Shown here: piece after piece, positions 17,957 to 27,010 of the stretch
Layout: every line of letters begins with the position of its first letter
Position numbering within the stretch: the stretch's first letter is position 1
DNA from: a bacterium
Lineage (GTDB): Bacteria > Bacillota > Clostridia > Lachnospirales > Lachnospiraceae
DNA: 51,071 bases
Reading direction: 5' to 3'
Assembly: GCA_030539495.1 (NCBI GenBank)
Contig: JAUNRX010000009.1
Span: forward strand, 1-51,071
Notes under the pieces: generated by a model
The model's input: the letters and a program-made list of their open reading frames with translations, nothing else
What the model was told of the DNA's origin: nothing
The model's database searches: none
Made by a program: the position numbers and the translations under genes

Positions 17957-19270
17957 CTAAGCAGTATACTCTACTGTACCAGTCAGACTGTTGACTACAT
18001 TTGGCTGTTCTCCTTCTGTTTCCACAAAAGCTTCCTCCATGTAATCCTCTACTCTTAACTTTTTCTTAGCCCCTTGGTTTGCCTGCTCATCTTGATTTCC
18101 CTCATGCTCTGCATATTCATTAGAATAATTGCCAATGGCAACCTCTACCTTTTGAACTTTAAGCCCTTGTTCTTCAAAACTCTGCTTTAATTGTTGAAGT
18201 GATGACTCTAATGCCTCTTTCGCAATCTGGTTTTCAACATTCATGCGTGCAGTTAATACGCCATCTTTTTCAGCTACAACGATCTGTACCTTGCCTAACG
18301 ACTCTGGATTAAGAACAAGCTCTACGCTTGTATTGGCAGGATTGATTGTTAACTTGATCTGTTCCACCAGATTAGTAACGATCTGTTTAAATTCCGGAAC
18401 TGCCATATCCGCAGTGTTAAGACTATTCAGATCTACTTTATTTGCAAAATAGTCTACAAAGTTTGTGGACTGGAATTCCCCATCTCCTCTGCCTTCTCTC
18501 TTGCCATCAGAAAATGTACTTCCATTCTCTGTCTTGTTATCCTTATGAATCTCCACCTGAATGTCAGATTGTTTCGAATCTGTACTTGCTTTAGCGCTAT
18601 CCTTAGTAGTTTCACTATCAGATATAAGCTCCTCAAATGTGCTATTCGCTTCATCCACCTCTGGTAATTTAATAATTTCTGTTTCAAGACTGGAGAGAAT
18701 TTCTTCTAATATGGAAGAACTCTTCATCAACGAATCTGCCAACTGTTCATTAATCAATGCATCCGATACACTATCTGCACCATAGCTTTCTAAAACAAAC
18801 TGCTGTAGTACTGCTGGATCAAATAACTGGCTTGCACAAATTCCCATCTTCGCTAATAAATCTTCAATTTCTTGATCTGTAAGTCCTAATTCTTCTTTTA
18901 ACTTAGAAGTAAGCTCGGAAGTATACGTAGCTAATACGCTTCCTTCATCTGCCTTCCCCCCATTATTAAGAGAATCAATCACTTCTTTTAATGACTTTCC
19001 CTGCTGTCTTGAAGCAGTACTCTTTGCATTACTAGAATTAACACTAGACGATGTTGTCTTAAAAGAAGAAGAAATGTCATTTGACAAAAATCCCTTTGCT
19101 GAACTTCCACTATAGCTATAACTAGATGTCAATGACTGTCCTGTCTTATTCATCACCGATGAAAAGGACGTGCCACTACTTGACTTTGATGCTTCTTTTC
19201 CCTTATTAGACGCAGTATTCTCCGCTAAAAGCTTAGAAATCGAACCAAGTTCTACATTACTTGCCTTCAT
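17957..19270 (-). CDS. fliK: FliK hook-length control protein
   Basis: FliK is the secreted ruler that switches export specificity through FlhB. The 437-residue protein has a long Ser/Thr/Lys-rich N-terminal region and a C-terminal Flg_hook domain (about 310-400), recognisable from VELVLNPESLGKVQIVV and the following Gln-rich helix (LQQLKQSFEEQGL). GGGAGGTGA precedes the ATG. The call comes from the C-terminal domain and position; the N-terminal half is not conserved. Confidence 0.88.
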   Translation of the reverse strand: MKASNVELGSISKLLAENTASNKGKEASKSSSGTSFSSVMNKTGQSLTSSYSYSGSSAKGFLSNDISSSFKTTSSSVNSSNAKSTASRQQGKSLKEVIDSLNNGGKADEGSVLATYTSELTSKLKEELGLTDQEIEDLLAKMGICASQLFDPAVLQQFVLESYGADSVSDALINEQLADSLMKSSSILEEILSSLETEIIKLPEVDEANSTFEELISDSETTKDSAKASTDSKQSDIQVEIHKDNKTENGSTFSDGKREGRGDGEFQSTNFVDYFANKVDLNSLNTADMAVPEFKQIVTNLVEQIKLTINPANTSVELVLNPESLGKVQIVVAEKDGVLTARMNVENQIAKEALESSLQQLKQSFEEQGLKVQKVEVAIGNYSNEYAEHEGNQDEQANQGAKKKLRVEDYMEEAFVETEGEQPNVVNSLTGTVEYTA

Positions 19271-19318
19271 TGTTTCACCTCCCTACTGTTCAAGATATCT
19301 ATGTCTAATCTGACGCTC

Positions 19319-20092
19319 CTATTTAGAAGCGTCAAATAATGACATCTTTTTAGTAATCTTAGCACAGTAGTCCGGATCCATTTCATTCATGATCAGTGCT
19401 GCCTTTGCTGTTGACATATTTCTAAGAATTTCTGACACTAAGTCAAGATCGGCTGTCATAACCTCGAGTGAGCTTGCTGCAGCTTTTGGCTCCATCTTTG
19501 CATAACGCTCTGCTTGCGTCTTCACTAACTCGCTTGCTTGTGCCTTTTCAACTACCTGACGATAGATTTCAGCCGCATTATCTGGACTGATTCCTTCATA
19601 ATACTTTTGATATTCTGTAATATCAGGAGCTTTGTCATTAAACACTACATTGGTATCAAAATCGAGTACCCTTTGATTAAATTCCTCTTGCTCGTTTTCA
19701 AATACTTTTAGACGTTCAATTTCCGCCTGCAAATCACTTAAAGATGAGCTATCTTTTGCGTTTGTTTCTTCTAATGTTTTTACTTTTGCTTCTAATTGTT
19801 GAATATAAGCAACTGCATCGGATATGTTATCGAATTTATATCCATTTTCTTTTGCTAAATCTTCATCTGACCTGTCAGGAAGAATTTGATTCACGACAGG
19901 TACGTTTTTAAGATAAGGGTATAAAACATTACTACCTACACCGCCAATATCAAGTTTAATGAAACCAGCTAATAACGCCATCAAAATTAAGAAGATTATA
20001 ATTCCAATGATTACGGATAGCACTTTGCTCCCTTTACCTTCGTCTTCCATGCTATCATCAAACTCGAATTGTTCGTCTACATTCTTTGCCAT
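19319..20092 (-). CDS. MotE/YlxF-like flagellar protein with MgtE-N-type domain
   Basis: This 257-residue membrane protein has a short acidic cytoplasmic N-terminus, one membrane helix (about 26-48), a coiled coil (about 95-150), and a C-terminal MgtE-N/FliG-like helical domain (about 190-250) whose MSTAKAALIMNEMDPD pattern is typical. Homologues between fliJ and fliK are called MotE or YlxF; those studied are thought to act as chaperone or stator partner, but function is not settled. GGGAGTG precedes the ATG. The fliJ stop lies two bases away. Confidence 0.75.
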   Translation of the reverse strand: MAKNVDEQFEFDDSMEDEGKGSKVLSVIIGIIIFLILMALLAGFIKLDIGGVGSNVLYPYLKNVPVVNQILPDRSDEDLAKENGYKFDNISDAVAYIQQLEAKVKTLEETNAKDSSSLSDLQAEIERLKVFENEQEEFNQRVLDFDTNVVFNDKAPDITEYQKYYEGISPDNAAEIYRQVVEKAQASELVKTQAERYAKMEPKAAASSLEVMTADLDLVSEILRNMSTAKAALIMNEMDPDYCAKITKKMSLFDASK

Positions 20093-20094
20093 CG

Positions 20095-20547
20095 TTACAC
20101 TCCCTTACCACTTTTGTTATATTTAAAGCTCACGAGTTCATCATTTTCCTTGTTTTCCACTTCTACAAGTTCCTGTTTAAACAACTCAAATGCGTTTTCC
20201 TTTAACTTCTCCTGAGTCTTTCTCTCTATCATCGCTTCCTGCATCTTTGCTTTGGCTAGATTTACTCTTCGTTCCGCATTTGTTACGGCTCTTTTTTGAT
20301 CCTCGATCTTATACTCTAATGCTTTGATTGCATGACCTGACTGTATGATATCGACAATGATCAAACGATCAGACACCTGATTTTTAAGCTTACTCTCATA
20401 CTCCGCCTTCTGTTCAAAGATTGCGTTAAGCTTATGGATTTCCTCATCGAGATGAGCCTTTACAACGGCATAATCGTTTTTTGCCTGATCTTCCATCTTA
20501 AGCTTTAATTCCAGTATATTTTGCATACTATAAAAGAACTTTGCCAT
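20095..20547 (-). CDS. fliJ: FliJ export chaperone / ATPase stalk protein
   Basis: FliJ is a small, charged, coiled-coil protein that sits in the FliI hexamer and couples it to FlhA. The 150-residue protein begins MAKFFYSMQNILELK, typical of the family, and is almost wholly helical and rich in Lys, Glu and Gln. AGAGGT precedes the ATG. Conservation is low and the call relies on length, composition and position after fliI. Confidence 0.87.
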   Translation of the reverse strand: MAKFFYSMQNILELKLKMEDQAKNDYAVVKAHLDEEIHKLNAIFEQKAEYESKLKNQVSDRLIIVDIIQSGHAIKALEYKIEDQKRAVTNAERRVNLAKAKMQEAMIERKTQEKLKENAFELFKQELVEVENKENDELVSFKYNKSGKGV

Positions 20548-20571
20548 AGAATACCTCTACACCCTTCTTTA

Positions 20572-21879
20572 TTACGAGATTGCATCCCTTAACATCGCAA
20601 CTTCATCCTCAAAGTTAAACTTCGTATCCACGTCCTGACAAAGAAAATCATTAATCGCATCAATTTTCGCAATTGATTCATCAATATTCTTATTAGAACC
20701 TGGCTTATAAGCACCGATATTGATAATGTCTTCTGCATCACGATAGGTTGCAAGAAGATTTTTTAGCTGTCCCGCCTCTTTCTTGTGATCCTTTGTCGCA
20801 ATTGCTGACATAACACGAGAAATACTCTGTAAGACATCAATGGCAGGATAATGATTTTTCGTAGCAAGCTTTCTCGATAACATGATATGGCCATCTAAGA
20901 TACCTCTGGCCGTATCTGTAATTGGCTCATTAAAATCATCACCATCTACTAAAACGGTATATAATCCTGTAATCGATCCCTTGTCCGAATTCCCTGCACG
21001 CTCTAACAGTCTAGGCATTTCCGAATACACACTAGGTGGATATCCTCTGGAAATTGGCGGTTCGCCGGTAGCCAGACCTATCTCACGCTGCGCCATAGAA
21101 AAACGAGTAAGGGAATCCATCATCAATAGAACGTCTTTTCCCTGATCCCTAAAATATTCCGCAATACTAGTTGCAGTCTTTGCTGCTTTATTACGTATTA
21201 ATGCCGGCTTATCGCTGGTCGCAACGACAACCACGCTTCGTTTCATACCTTCTTCTCCAAGGTCTCGTTCGATAAACTCTCGAACCTCTCTACCACGTTC
21301 ACCAATTAAGGCAATTACGTTAATATCTGCTTTTGTATTTCTGGCAAACATACCCATCAAGGTACTCTTACCAACACCAGAACCTGCAAAGATCCCGATA
21401 CGCTGTCCCTTACCTACTGTAATTAATCCATCTACAGCCTTTACGCCAAGCGGAAGTACTTCATCAATCAGCTTCCTGCTTAATGGATCCGGCGGTTCCG
21501 CCTCTACAGAATATGTAGTGTCCGATCGTATAATTTCATTATTTAATGGGTTCCCTAGACCGTCTAAAGTCTTACCAAGCAAGTCATCGCCTACAAAAAC
21601 TTTTAATGGTTCATTTGTTGTTTCTACTGTACTTCCTACACCAATTCCTTCTACATTGTCATAAGGCATAAGTAAGATACGGTTATCACGAAATCCTACT
21701 ACTTCAGCCATGATCGAATGCGTCTTGTCTTGAGAGACAATCAAGCACAAATCTCTTAAATTAGCGTTTGGGCCAATTGATTCTATAGTAAGTCCAACAA
21801 CTTTTACAACTTTACCAAGCTGTTTGACATATGATTTTTCACACAAATCTAAATATTTGTCGATGTCCACATTAATCAA
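20572..21879 (-). CDS. fliI: FliI flagellar export ATPase (TTG start)
   Basis: FliI is the ATPase of the export apparatus, related to F1 beta. The 435-residue protein has the Walker A motif FAGSGVGKSTLMG near residue 160, the ALIGERGREVREF segment, and Walker B LLMMDSLTRFS near 245. The start is most likely TTG at 21879 (MINVDIDKYL), with GGGGAGG seven bases upstream. A longer in-frame reading to 21996 adds about 39 residues without family character. A 215-bp structured gap separates it from fliH. Confidence 0.95.
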   Translation of the reverse strand: MINVDIDKYLDLCEKSYVKQLGKVVKVVGLTIESIGPNANLRDLCLIVSQDKTHSIMAEVVGFRDNRILLMPYDNVEGIGVGSTVETTNEPLKVFVGDDLLGKTLDGLGNPLNNEIIRSDTTYSVEAEPPDPLSRKLIDEVLPLGVKAVDGLITVGKGQRIGIFAGSGVGKSTLMGMFARNTKADINVIALIGERGREVREFIERDLGEEGMKRSVVVVATSDKPALIRNKAAKTATSIAEYFRDQGKDVLLMMDSLTRFSMAQREIGLATGEPPISRGYPPSVYSEMPRLLERAGNSDKGSITGLYTVLVDGDDFNEPITDTARGILDGHIMLSRKLATKNHYPAIDVLQSISRVMSAIATKDHKKEAGQLKNLLATYRDAEDIINIGAYKPGSNKNIDESIAKIDAINDFLCQDVDTKFNFEDEVAMLRDAIS

Positions 21880-21886
21880 GAAATGT

Positions 21887-22042
21887 CCTCCCCTATGACA
21901 TAATATCGAGTTTCCACTCGAATTAGTGCGACCAGATCTGGCCACATTTATCTTTTTAAATTGTTCAACAATCCAAAAAACATGAAAAATCGACATACAT
22001 AAGGGGCATATTATAAAAAATATAACCCTTCGATGTATATCG
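21887..22042 (-). other. Structured element in the fliH-fliI gap
   Basis: The 215-bp space between fliH and fliI holds four dyads. The largest (arms 21991-22005 and 22026-22042) pairs 10 bp, then 5 bp after a two-base bulge, then an inner 5 bp. One position is a G-U pair only in the transcribed minus strand and an A-C mismatch in the other. Closer to fliI are TTGTTCAACAA (21961-21971), the palindrome CCAGATCTGG (21932-21941), and a TCGAGT/ACTCGA hairpin with a four-base loop (21906-21921), just before the fliI ribosome site (21887-21893). No convincing gene lies inside. A cis-acting RNA switch or processing site is possible. Confidence 0.55.
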
Positions 22043-22094
22043 ACATATTAACTACTAACTATAAGACTGATCTCAATCATTTGCAAATATGCCA

Positions 22095-22874
22095 CTATAT
22101 GCTAGCCAACATTTTTAAGTCAGTGATTAGATTTTTCAATTGTACATCCAAACTACAATCAATAAATGTTCCATCTGTTTCAATTACACATTGATTTTTC
22201 ACAAATTCGCGGTCTTCGATAAACTGAATTTCATATTCTTCCGGAAGCCCCTCATAAATTTCAGTTTTCTTGGATAGTACCAATTCATAATCCTCTTTCG
22301 ACACTTTCACTACGAACACCTTACACTTTTCAACCTTAGCAATTGCCTGATGAATTAAATGGACAATCACGTCCTTATGTTCTTCCACAATAACACCGGT
22401 AAGATGTTCTAACAACTTGGATACAACACCTGCAAACTGAGGTTCTAACGATAACGCTTGCTGTTCAAACGCTCTGTTATTCTCTTCGATTTGTATTCGT
22501 AGCTGCTCTTCCATTGCCTTAATCTCATTTTGTCCAAGCTCAACGCCTTCCATATATCCAAGACGTTTTCCCTCTTCACTTGCAAGCTCTTTGATTCGCA
22601 TAGCTTCCGCTTCCGCATCACGAAGGATGCTGGCAGCGGTCTCTTTTGCTTCTTCTATAAGATTGTTTGCTTTATTCATAAGCAATTCCTCTTCCTCTGC
22701 AACTAACTTCTGCATATTAAGGACATCGGAATTGCTATTATCCTCGACATCTATTGCTTCATCAACGGTAACTCTAATGACATTTCCTGAAAGTAAATTA
22801 AAACTAGTATCGGAATCTATAATCTTTTTATGATCGTCTACTTGAATATAACGAGACTTAATTAGATTAGACAA
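22095..22874 (-). CDS. fliH: FliH export apparatus protein (TTG start)
   Basis: FliH links FliI to the C ring and regulates its ATPase. The 259-residue protein has a coiled, Glu/Ala-rich middle region (about 65-140) and a C-terminal FliH/V-ATPase-E-like domain. The probable start is TTG at 22874 (MSNLIKSR), placed eight bases after GGAGGTGA. That ribosome site is encoded in the last codons of fliG, so the genes overlap by eight bases and are probably coupled. A GTG six codons earlier sits inside this site and is less likely. Confidence 0.9.
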   Translation of the reverse strand: MSNLIKSRYIQVDDHKKIIDSDTSFNLLSGNVIRVTVDEAIDVEDNSNSDVLNMQKLVAEEEELLMNKANNLIEEAKETAASILRDAEAEAMRIKELASEEGKRLGYMEGVELGQNEIKAMEEQLRIQIEENNRAFEQQALSLEPQFAGVVSKLLEHLTGVIVEEHKDVIVHLIHQAIAKVEKCKVFVVKVSKEDYELVLSKKTEIYEGLPEEYEIQFIEDREFVKNQCVIETDGTFIDCSLDVQLKNLITDLKMLASI

Positions 22875-23877
22875 CGATCTCGTCACCTCCACCTCTGGAT
22901 ATAATGATTTCCGCTGAGTCTTCTAACTTACGTATGATATTAACAATTTTCTGTTGTGCTTCTTCCACATCTTTTAATCGAACAGGACCCATGAAGTCCA
23001 TATCTTCCTTGATCATTGTAGCAAGACGTTTCGATAAGTTATTGAAGATAACGCTTTGAACTTCTTCATTTGCACCCTTAAGAGCAACTGCAAGTTCGTT
23101 ATTATCCACTTCTCGAAGAACACGTTGAATTGACTTATCATCAAGCGAAAGAATATCTTCGAACACAAACATTTTGCGGCGAATTTCGTCTGCAAGTTCT
23201 GGCTCTTCGATTTCCAATGTTTCCATAATGTGTTTTTCTGTACTACGGTCAACTGTATTTAAGATATCTACGATAGAATCTACACCGCCAACAATTGTGT
23301 AATCCTGATTTACTAAAGAAGCTAACTTGCGTTCTAACACCTTTTCAACTTCTTTGATTACATCAGGGCTTGTTCGATCCATCTGTGCAATACGTTTTGC
23401 AACATCGGCCTGCTTATCCGGAGATAAGGAACCGATAATCGCACTCGCTTGTGCACTTGGCAAATAAGAAAGGATTAAAGCGATTGTCTGAGGATGTTCA
23501 TCCTGGATAAAGTTAAGTAATTGTGATGCATCAGTCTTACGAATAAACTCAAATGGTCTAACCTGTAAGGATGCAGTTAACTTGCCAATGACATCTCTTG
23601 CCTTTTCTTGTCCAAGTGCTTTTTCAAGTAATTCTTTTGCATAGCCAATACCGCCTTCGGCAATGTATTGTTGTGCAAGACATACTTCATAGAATTCATT
23701 TAACACGTCTTCCTTCATCTGTGGAGAAACACTTCGTGTATTAGCGATTTCTAGAGTAAGTTGTTCTATTTCATCTTCTTTTAAATGCTTAAATACTTCT
23801 GCTGATTTTTCAGGCCCAAGTGTAATTAAAAGAATTGCAGCTTTTTGCACACCTGCCATGTCCGTGTTCATATTCAT
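22867..23877 (-). CDS. fliG: FliG flagellar motor switch protein
   Basis: FliG is the C-ring subunit that contacts the stator and generates torque. The 336-residue protein has the N-terminal segment GVQKAAILLITLGPEKSAEVF, the middle EHPQ motif (QDEHPQTIALILSYL) near residue 125, and a C-terminal charged torque helix region (MFVFEDILSLDDKSIQRVLREV). ATG at 23877 (MNMNTDM) follows GGGGGT by seven bases; a TTG five codons upstream is rejected. It lies six bases after fliF. Confidence 0.96.
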   Translation of the reverse strand: MNMNTDMAGVQKAAILLITLGPEKSAEVFKHLKEDEIEQLTLEIANTRSVSPQMKEDVLNEFYEVCLAQQYIAEGGIGYAKELLEKALGQEKARDVIGKLTASLQVRPFEFIRKTDASQLLNFIQDEHPQTIALILSYLPSAQASAIIGSLSPDKQADVAKRIAQMDRTSPDVIKEVEKVLERKLASLVNQDYTIVGGVDSIVDILNTVDRSTEKHIMETLEIEEPELADEIRRKMFVFEDILSLDDKSIQRVLREVDNNELAVALKGANEEVQSVIFNNLSKRLATMIKEDMDFMGPVRLKDVEEAQQKIVNIIRKLEDSAEIIISRGGGDEIVV

Positions 23878-23882
23878 ATTAA

Positions 23883-25493
23883 TTACCCCCAATCATCATT
23901 CAACCAGTTTCTAAGTAACTGAGCCACTGCTTCCGGATTTTCATCCACGAATTTCTCAATCATCTTACGAGTTTCTGATTTTTCACCATACTCGATATCT
24001 TCTAGATCTTGATTTTCTTTCGTTGTAGCAAGTAAGTCTTCTACTGATAATTCTGGTTCTTGTTCTACCACTTCTACTGGTTTTGCAACCTTGAATACTA
24101 CAAATCCAAGTAATCCTACGATAAGAACAATCAATCCAATCATGATGATTGTGTCAAAATTAGTTTCTTCTTCTTGTTTATCTTGGAAAATCGGCTGTTC
24201 CCATGCTGTTACAGAAAGGTTACTAGTTGAAATCCCTGTAGCCATCTGCACTTGAGTGTAAACATCCGCTGGAACTTCTAATTGAGTCTTTTTGTCATTC
24301 TGTTCAACAAATTCATCCCAAGTAGCACCATTTAACTGATCATTACGTTCCATCTTTTCTTGATCATAAACCTTATACGTAGTAAGAACTAACGCCATAC
24401 TGGATTGATCCGGAAGGACTGCTCCAACCTCGTATTCTGTAGAGGTATCTTTCTTATTAGGCAGATAATTATTTGTTTCAGATTTACTAGAGTTTTCACT
24501 AGCTTCTGACTCTTCTACATCATATTGTGTATCGTCATCGTTGGAATCAGTTCCAGGTGTACCACCTGAAGTAGCTGCTGATCCAACTGTTTCTGTTTTT
24601 GAATTACTAGACAACATCCCTTGATCTTGTCCTTCCGCCGCTGAATACTCTGTATAAAGTTCACTTACCTTATCCATATTGTATTTAATATTTGCGGAAC
24701 CGATTTCAACATCTTTGTAATCGCCATATTTCAATAACATTTGTGTTACATTGCTAACGATTGTATTTGTATATTTTTCTTTATACTCAAGTGTAGAACT
24801 GATCTGTCCACCAAGCGTATCTCCCTCAGATCCATTGAAAATAACTTTGCTGTTATTATCAATAATTGTAATCTGGTTAGTATCAGTTCCCACGATATTT
24901 GCAAGGAATGAAGCAAGGCTTGCTGCATTATCACTAGACATGGACGCATTCTTATTGAATTCAAGCATTACACTTACAGTTGCCTTATTTGCTTCTGATA
25001 GTATTGTATAATCATCTACTGGCTGATTAATGAATACGGTTGCATCTGCAATTCCATCCATTTTTAAGATCTTCGATCTAACTTCCGTTTGAAGTGCAAG
25101 AGTCTTTTTTGTATTTTTCTCACTTTCACTTGTACTCATATCATTTTTAAAGGCTTGTTCGTATGTCATGCCTTCACTGGTCAAATCACTGCTTCCAACT
25201 GCAATTACTGCATCTTCATAGTTCTCTGTAAGAACATTGATTGTCTTATTGTCCGATGCCAGATTGCAATCAATCCCTTGGCCTTTTAACAGTTCCATTA
25301 CTGAACTCGCTGTTTTTGTATCTTCACAAGTAAGCAACGTCTCATAAGTCTTTCTTGTCAAAACCAAAGCTAGTATAATAATTGAAATCACTATGACACC
25401 AAGAACGCTTAAAACAATCCCCTTTTGTTTTTTCGTATATTTGTCCCAAAATTCTTTGACTTTAGCAAATATCCCTTTTATTTTTTCTTGCAT
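23883..25493 (-). CDS. fliF: FliF MS-ring protein
   Basis: FliF forms the membrane MS ring on which the flagellum is built. The 536-residue protein has an N-terminal membrane helix (about 24-45), ring-building domains with the SVMLEF strand, an Asp/Ser/Thr-rich periplasmic linker (about 295-350), a second membrane helix (about 445-470), and an acidic C-terminal FliG-binding tail (about 500-536). AAGGAG precedes the ATG. Order flgB-flgC-fliE-fliF-fliG is canonical. Confidence 0.96.
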   Translation of the reverse strand: MQEKIKGIFAKVKEFWDKYTKKQKGIVLSVLGVIVISIIILALVLTRKTYETLLTCEDTKTASSVMELLKGQGIDCNLASDNKTINVLTENYEDAVIAVGSSDLTSEGMTYEQAFKNDMSTSESEKNTKKTLALQTEVRSKILKMDGIADATVFINQPVDDYTILSEANKATVSVMLEFNKNASMSSDNAASLASFLANIVGTDTNQITIIDNNSKVIFNGSEGDTLGGQISSTLEYKEKYTNTIVSNVTQMLLKYGDYKDVEIGSANIKYNMDKVSELYTEYSAAEGQDQGMLSSNSKTETVGSAATSGGTPGTDSNDDDTQYDVEESEASENSSKSETNNYLPNKKDTSTEYEVGAVLPDQSSMALVLTTYKVYDQEKMERNDQLNGATWDEFVEQNDKKTQLEVPADVYTQVQMATGISTSNLSVTAWEQPIFQDKQEEETNFDTIIMIGLIVLIVGLLGFVVFKVAKPVEVVEQEPELSVEDLLATTKENQDLEDIEYGEKSETRKMIEKFVDENPEAVAQLLRNWLNDDWG

Positions 25494-25514
25494 TATTTCG
25501 CTCCTTAAAACGCA

Positions 25515-25844
25515 CTAGAATTGTAAGTTCATAATTTCTTTATAGGCTTCTAGCACTGTTTTTCTTAGTGCAACTGTATAACTAAGTGAAATATTAGCTT
25601 TTTGTTGAGCTATCTGTAAATCATGTGTACTATCAGATAGACCAAGCGCAAAGTTTATTTCCTCTTCTTCTGCTTGATTGGATAAATCATTTGTTTCATT
25701 GATTTGATCCATGGCCGCATTAAAAATACTCTCAAACGCACTTGTACGATCAGTGGCTTTCGAGTCGTTACCAGTTGAACTAACAGAAGTGTTTGTGCCG
25801 TATGCACTTAGATCAAGTACACTTTGCAAACTCGATACGTTCAT
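25515..25844 (-). CDS. fliE: FliE, MS-ring/rod junction protein
   Basis: FliE joins the MS ring to the rod and is an early export substrate. The 109-residue protein has the family-typical C-terminus (HDLQIAQQKANISLSYTVAL), and a helical middle. ATG at 25844 (MNVSSLQ) follows GGAGG by seven bases; a TTG six codons earlier overlaps the ribosome site and is unlikely. Confidence 0.94.
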   Translation of the reverse strand: MNVSSLQSVLDLSAYGTNTSVSSTGNDSKATDRTSAFESIFNAAMDQINETNDLSNQAEEEEINFALGLSDSTHDLQIAQQKANISLSYTVALRKTVLEAYKEIMNLQF

Positions 25845-25904
25845 CCCTAGTCCTCCAGTCAAACTTCTTGTAAGTCCCTTTATAAGTCATTTAAACTATC
25901 TTTA

Positions 25905-26345
25905 TTACTTTCCTACTTCAAGTCCTTTTAAAGCCATAGACTTCGTGGCATTAAAAGCTGTAACATTTGCTTCATATGAACGAGAAGCATCAATCATATT
26001 GGTCATTTCTGTCACTGTATCTACATTTGGATATGTAACATATCCCTCTTCATCCGCATCCGGATTCGATGGGTCATACACCTTTTTCATTTCTGTCGAA
26101 GTATCATTCGCAATCATGCTAACCTTTACTCCCGACCCTACATTGTTACTTAAGGCATTGTTTAACGCCGTAGAAAATCCCGCTGATGTTTTTTCTTGAA
26201 ATACTACTGTCTTACGAACATACGGTGTCCCATCGCTTGTTCTTGTAGAATTCACATTTGCAATATTTTGCGAAATCACATCTGTCCTTAACCTTTGTGC
26301 CGTCATCCCAGTGGCACTAATATTTAATGAAGAAAAAACCGACAT
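25905..26345 (-). CDS. flgC: FlgC proximal rod protein
   Basis: FlgC is a proximal rod subunit. The 146-residue protein has the N-terminal rod motif [20 protein letters not shown] with [13 protein letters not shown], and the C-terminal helix containing [30 protein letters not shown] precedes the ATG. It lies directly after flgB. Confidence 0.95.
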   Translation of the reverse strand: MSVFSSLNISATGMTAQRLRTDVISQNIANVNSTRTSDGTPYVRKTVVFQEKTSAGFSTALNNALSNNVGSGVKVSMIANDTSTEMKKVYDPSNPDADEEGYVTYPNVDTVTEMTNMIDASRSYEANVTAFNATKSMALKGLEVGK

Positions 26346-26359
26346 AAATCCTCACCTTT

Positions 26360-26752
26360 CTATCTCACGCTATTTAATACTGTTGTAATTCTTTGAAACT
26401 CTTGTGTTATTGAATCAAGAACCGCATTGTATTTAATCTGATTCTCTGCGTAGTTTGCTTCCTCTACATCAATATCCACATTATTACCGTCCGTACGGTA
26501 GCTGTAATGTGATTGGTCCGTATACACAGATGGTGTTATAGAATCCAAGTTCATGTTATTCACAGCCTGATCAAGCACCGTGTTCGATTTAAGCGCAGTT
26601 GACAACTCACTTTCAAAGCTCACATCTTGCCTTTTATAGTTTGGCGTACTAACATTAGCAATGTTGTTTGCCAACAGACTATTTCGCGTCCAACAAGCAT
26701 CTGCCGCTTTGTCTAAAACATTTACATAATTAAATGCACTTGAATTAATCAT
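26360..26752 (-). CDS. flgB: FlgB proximal rod protein, first gene of fla/che operon
   Basis: FlgB is a proximal rod subunit and here the first gene of the flagellar operon. The 130-residue protein has the motif NSLLANNIANVSTPNYKRQDV near residue 23-43 and a C-terminal coiled helix (NQIKYNAVLDSITQEF). AAGGGTGTG precedes the ATG. The 258-bp region between codY and flgB must hold the main operon promoter, although no -35/-10 pair there is convincing. Confidence 0.95.
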   Translation of the reverse strand: MINSSAFNYVNVLDKAADACWTRNSLLANNIANVSTPNYKRQDVSFESELSTALKSNTVLDQAVNNMNLDSITPSVYTDQSHYSYRTDGNNVDIDVEEANYAENQIKYNAVLDSITQEFQRITTVLNSVR

Positions 26753-26868
26753 AAATTACACACCCTTTCTTCTACAATTTTATAATATTTTACGCAAATA
26801 TACAAGTAATTTTTGATAATAACTGTAAATTCTACATATTCCAACACCATATTCAGCACTTCTTTGTC

Positions 26869-26883
26869 AATTTTCAGTTATAT
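26869..26883 (-). promoter_or_regulatory. Candidate CodY box upstream of flgB
   Basis: Read on the plus strand this 15-mer matches 11 of 15 positions of the CodY consensus AATTTTCWGAAAATT; the half AATTTTCAG is perfect. It overlaps a TTGACA at 26865-26870 that could be a -35 element, though no good -10 follows at normal spacing. CodY represses fla/che transcription in B. subtilis, and codY is the adjacent gene. AT-rich DNA gives such matches by chance, so this remains a candidate. Confidence 0.35.
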
Positions 26884-26941
26884 GTATGCTTATTCGACGT
26901 AAAATGCTATTAATCATCATTTTTCTTTACTTATTTTTACC

Positions 26942-26999
26942 ATTAATACGAAGAAAAGCCTATAGGATAAAGGTCCTATAGGCTTTTCTTCGTATTAAT
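26942..26999 (-). terminator. codY terminator, 26-bp perfect hairpin
   Basis: Two 26-base arms (26942-26967 and 26974-26999) are exact reverse complements around a six-base loop. The inner core is GC-containing (GCCTATAGGA), flanked by an A-tract on one side and TTTTCTTC on the other, so it could terminate in both directions. It starts 12 bases after the codY stop and separates codY from the fla/che operon. Confidence 0.85.
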
Positions 27000-27010
27000 A
27001 CAATAACATA

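Noticed and set aside
21880-21996. A longer fliI reading with 39 extra N-terminal residues
   Set aside because: The extra residues lack FliI character, and the TTG at 21879 has an ideal ribosome site and gives the usual length.
26865-26870. TTGACA as the -35 of the flgB promoter
   Set aside because: No acceptable -10 lies 16-19 bases downstream; it is mentioned only with the CodY-box candidate.
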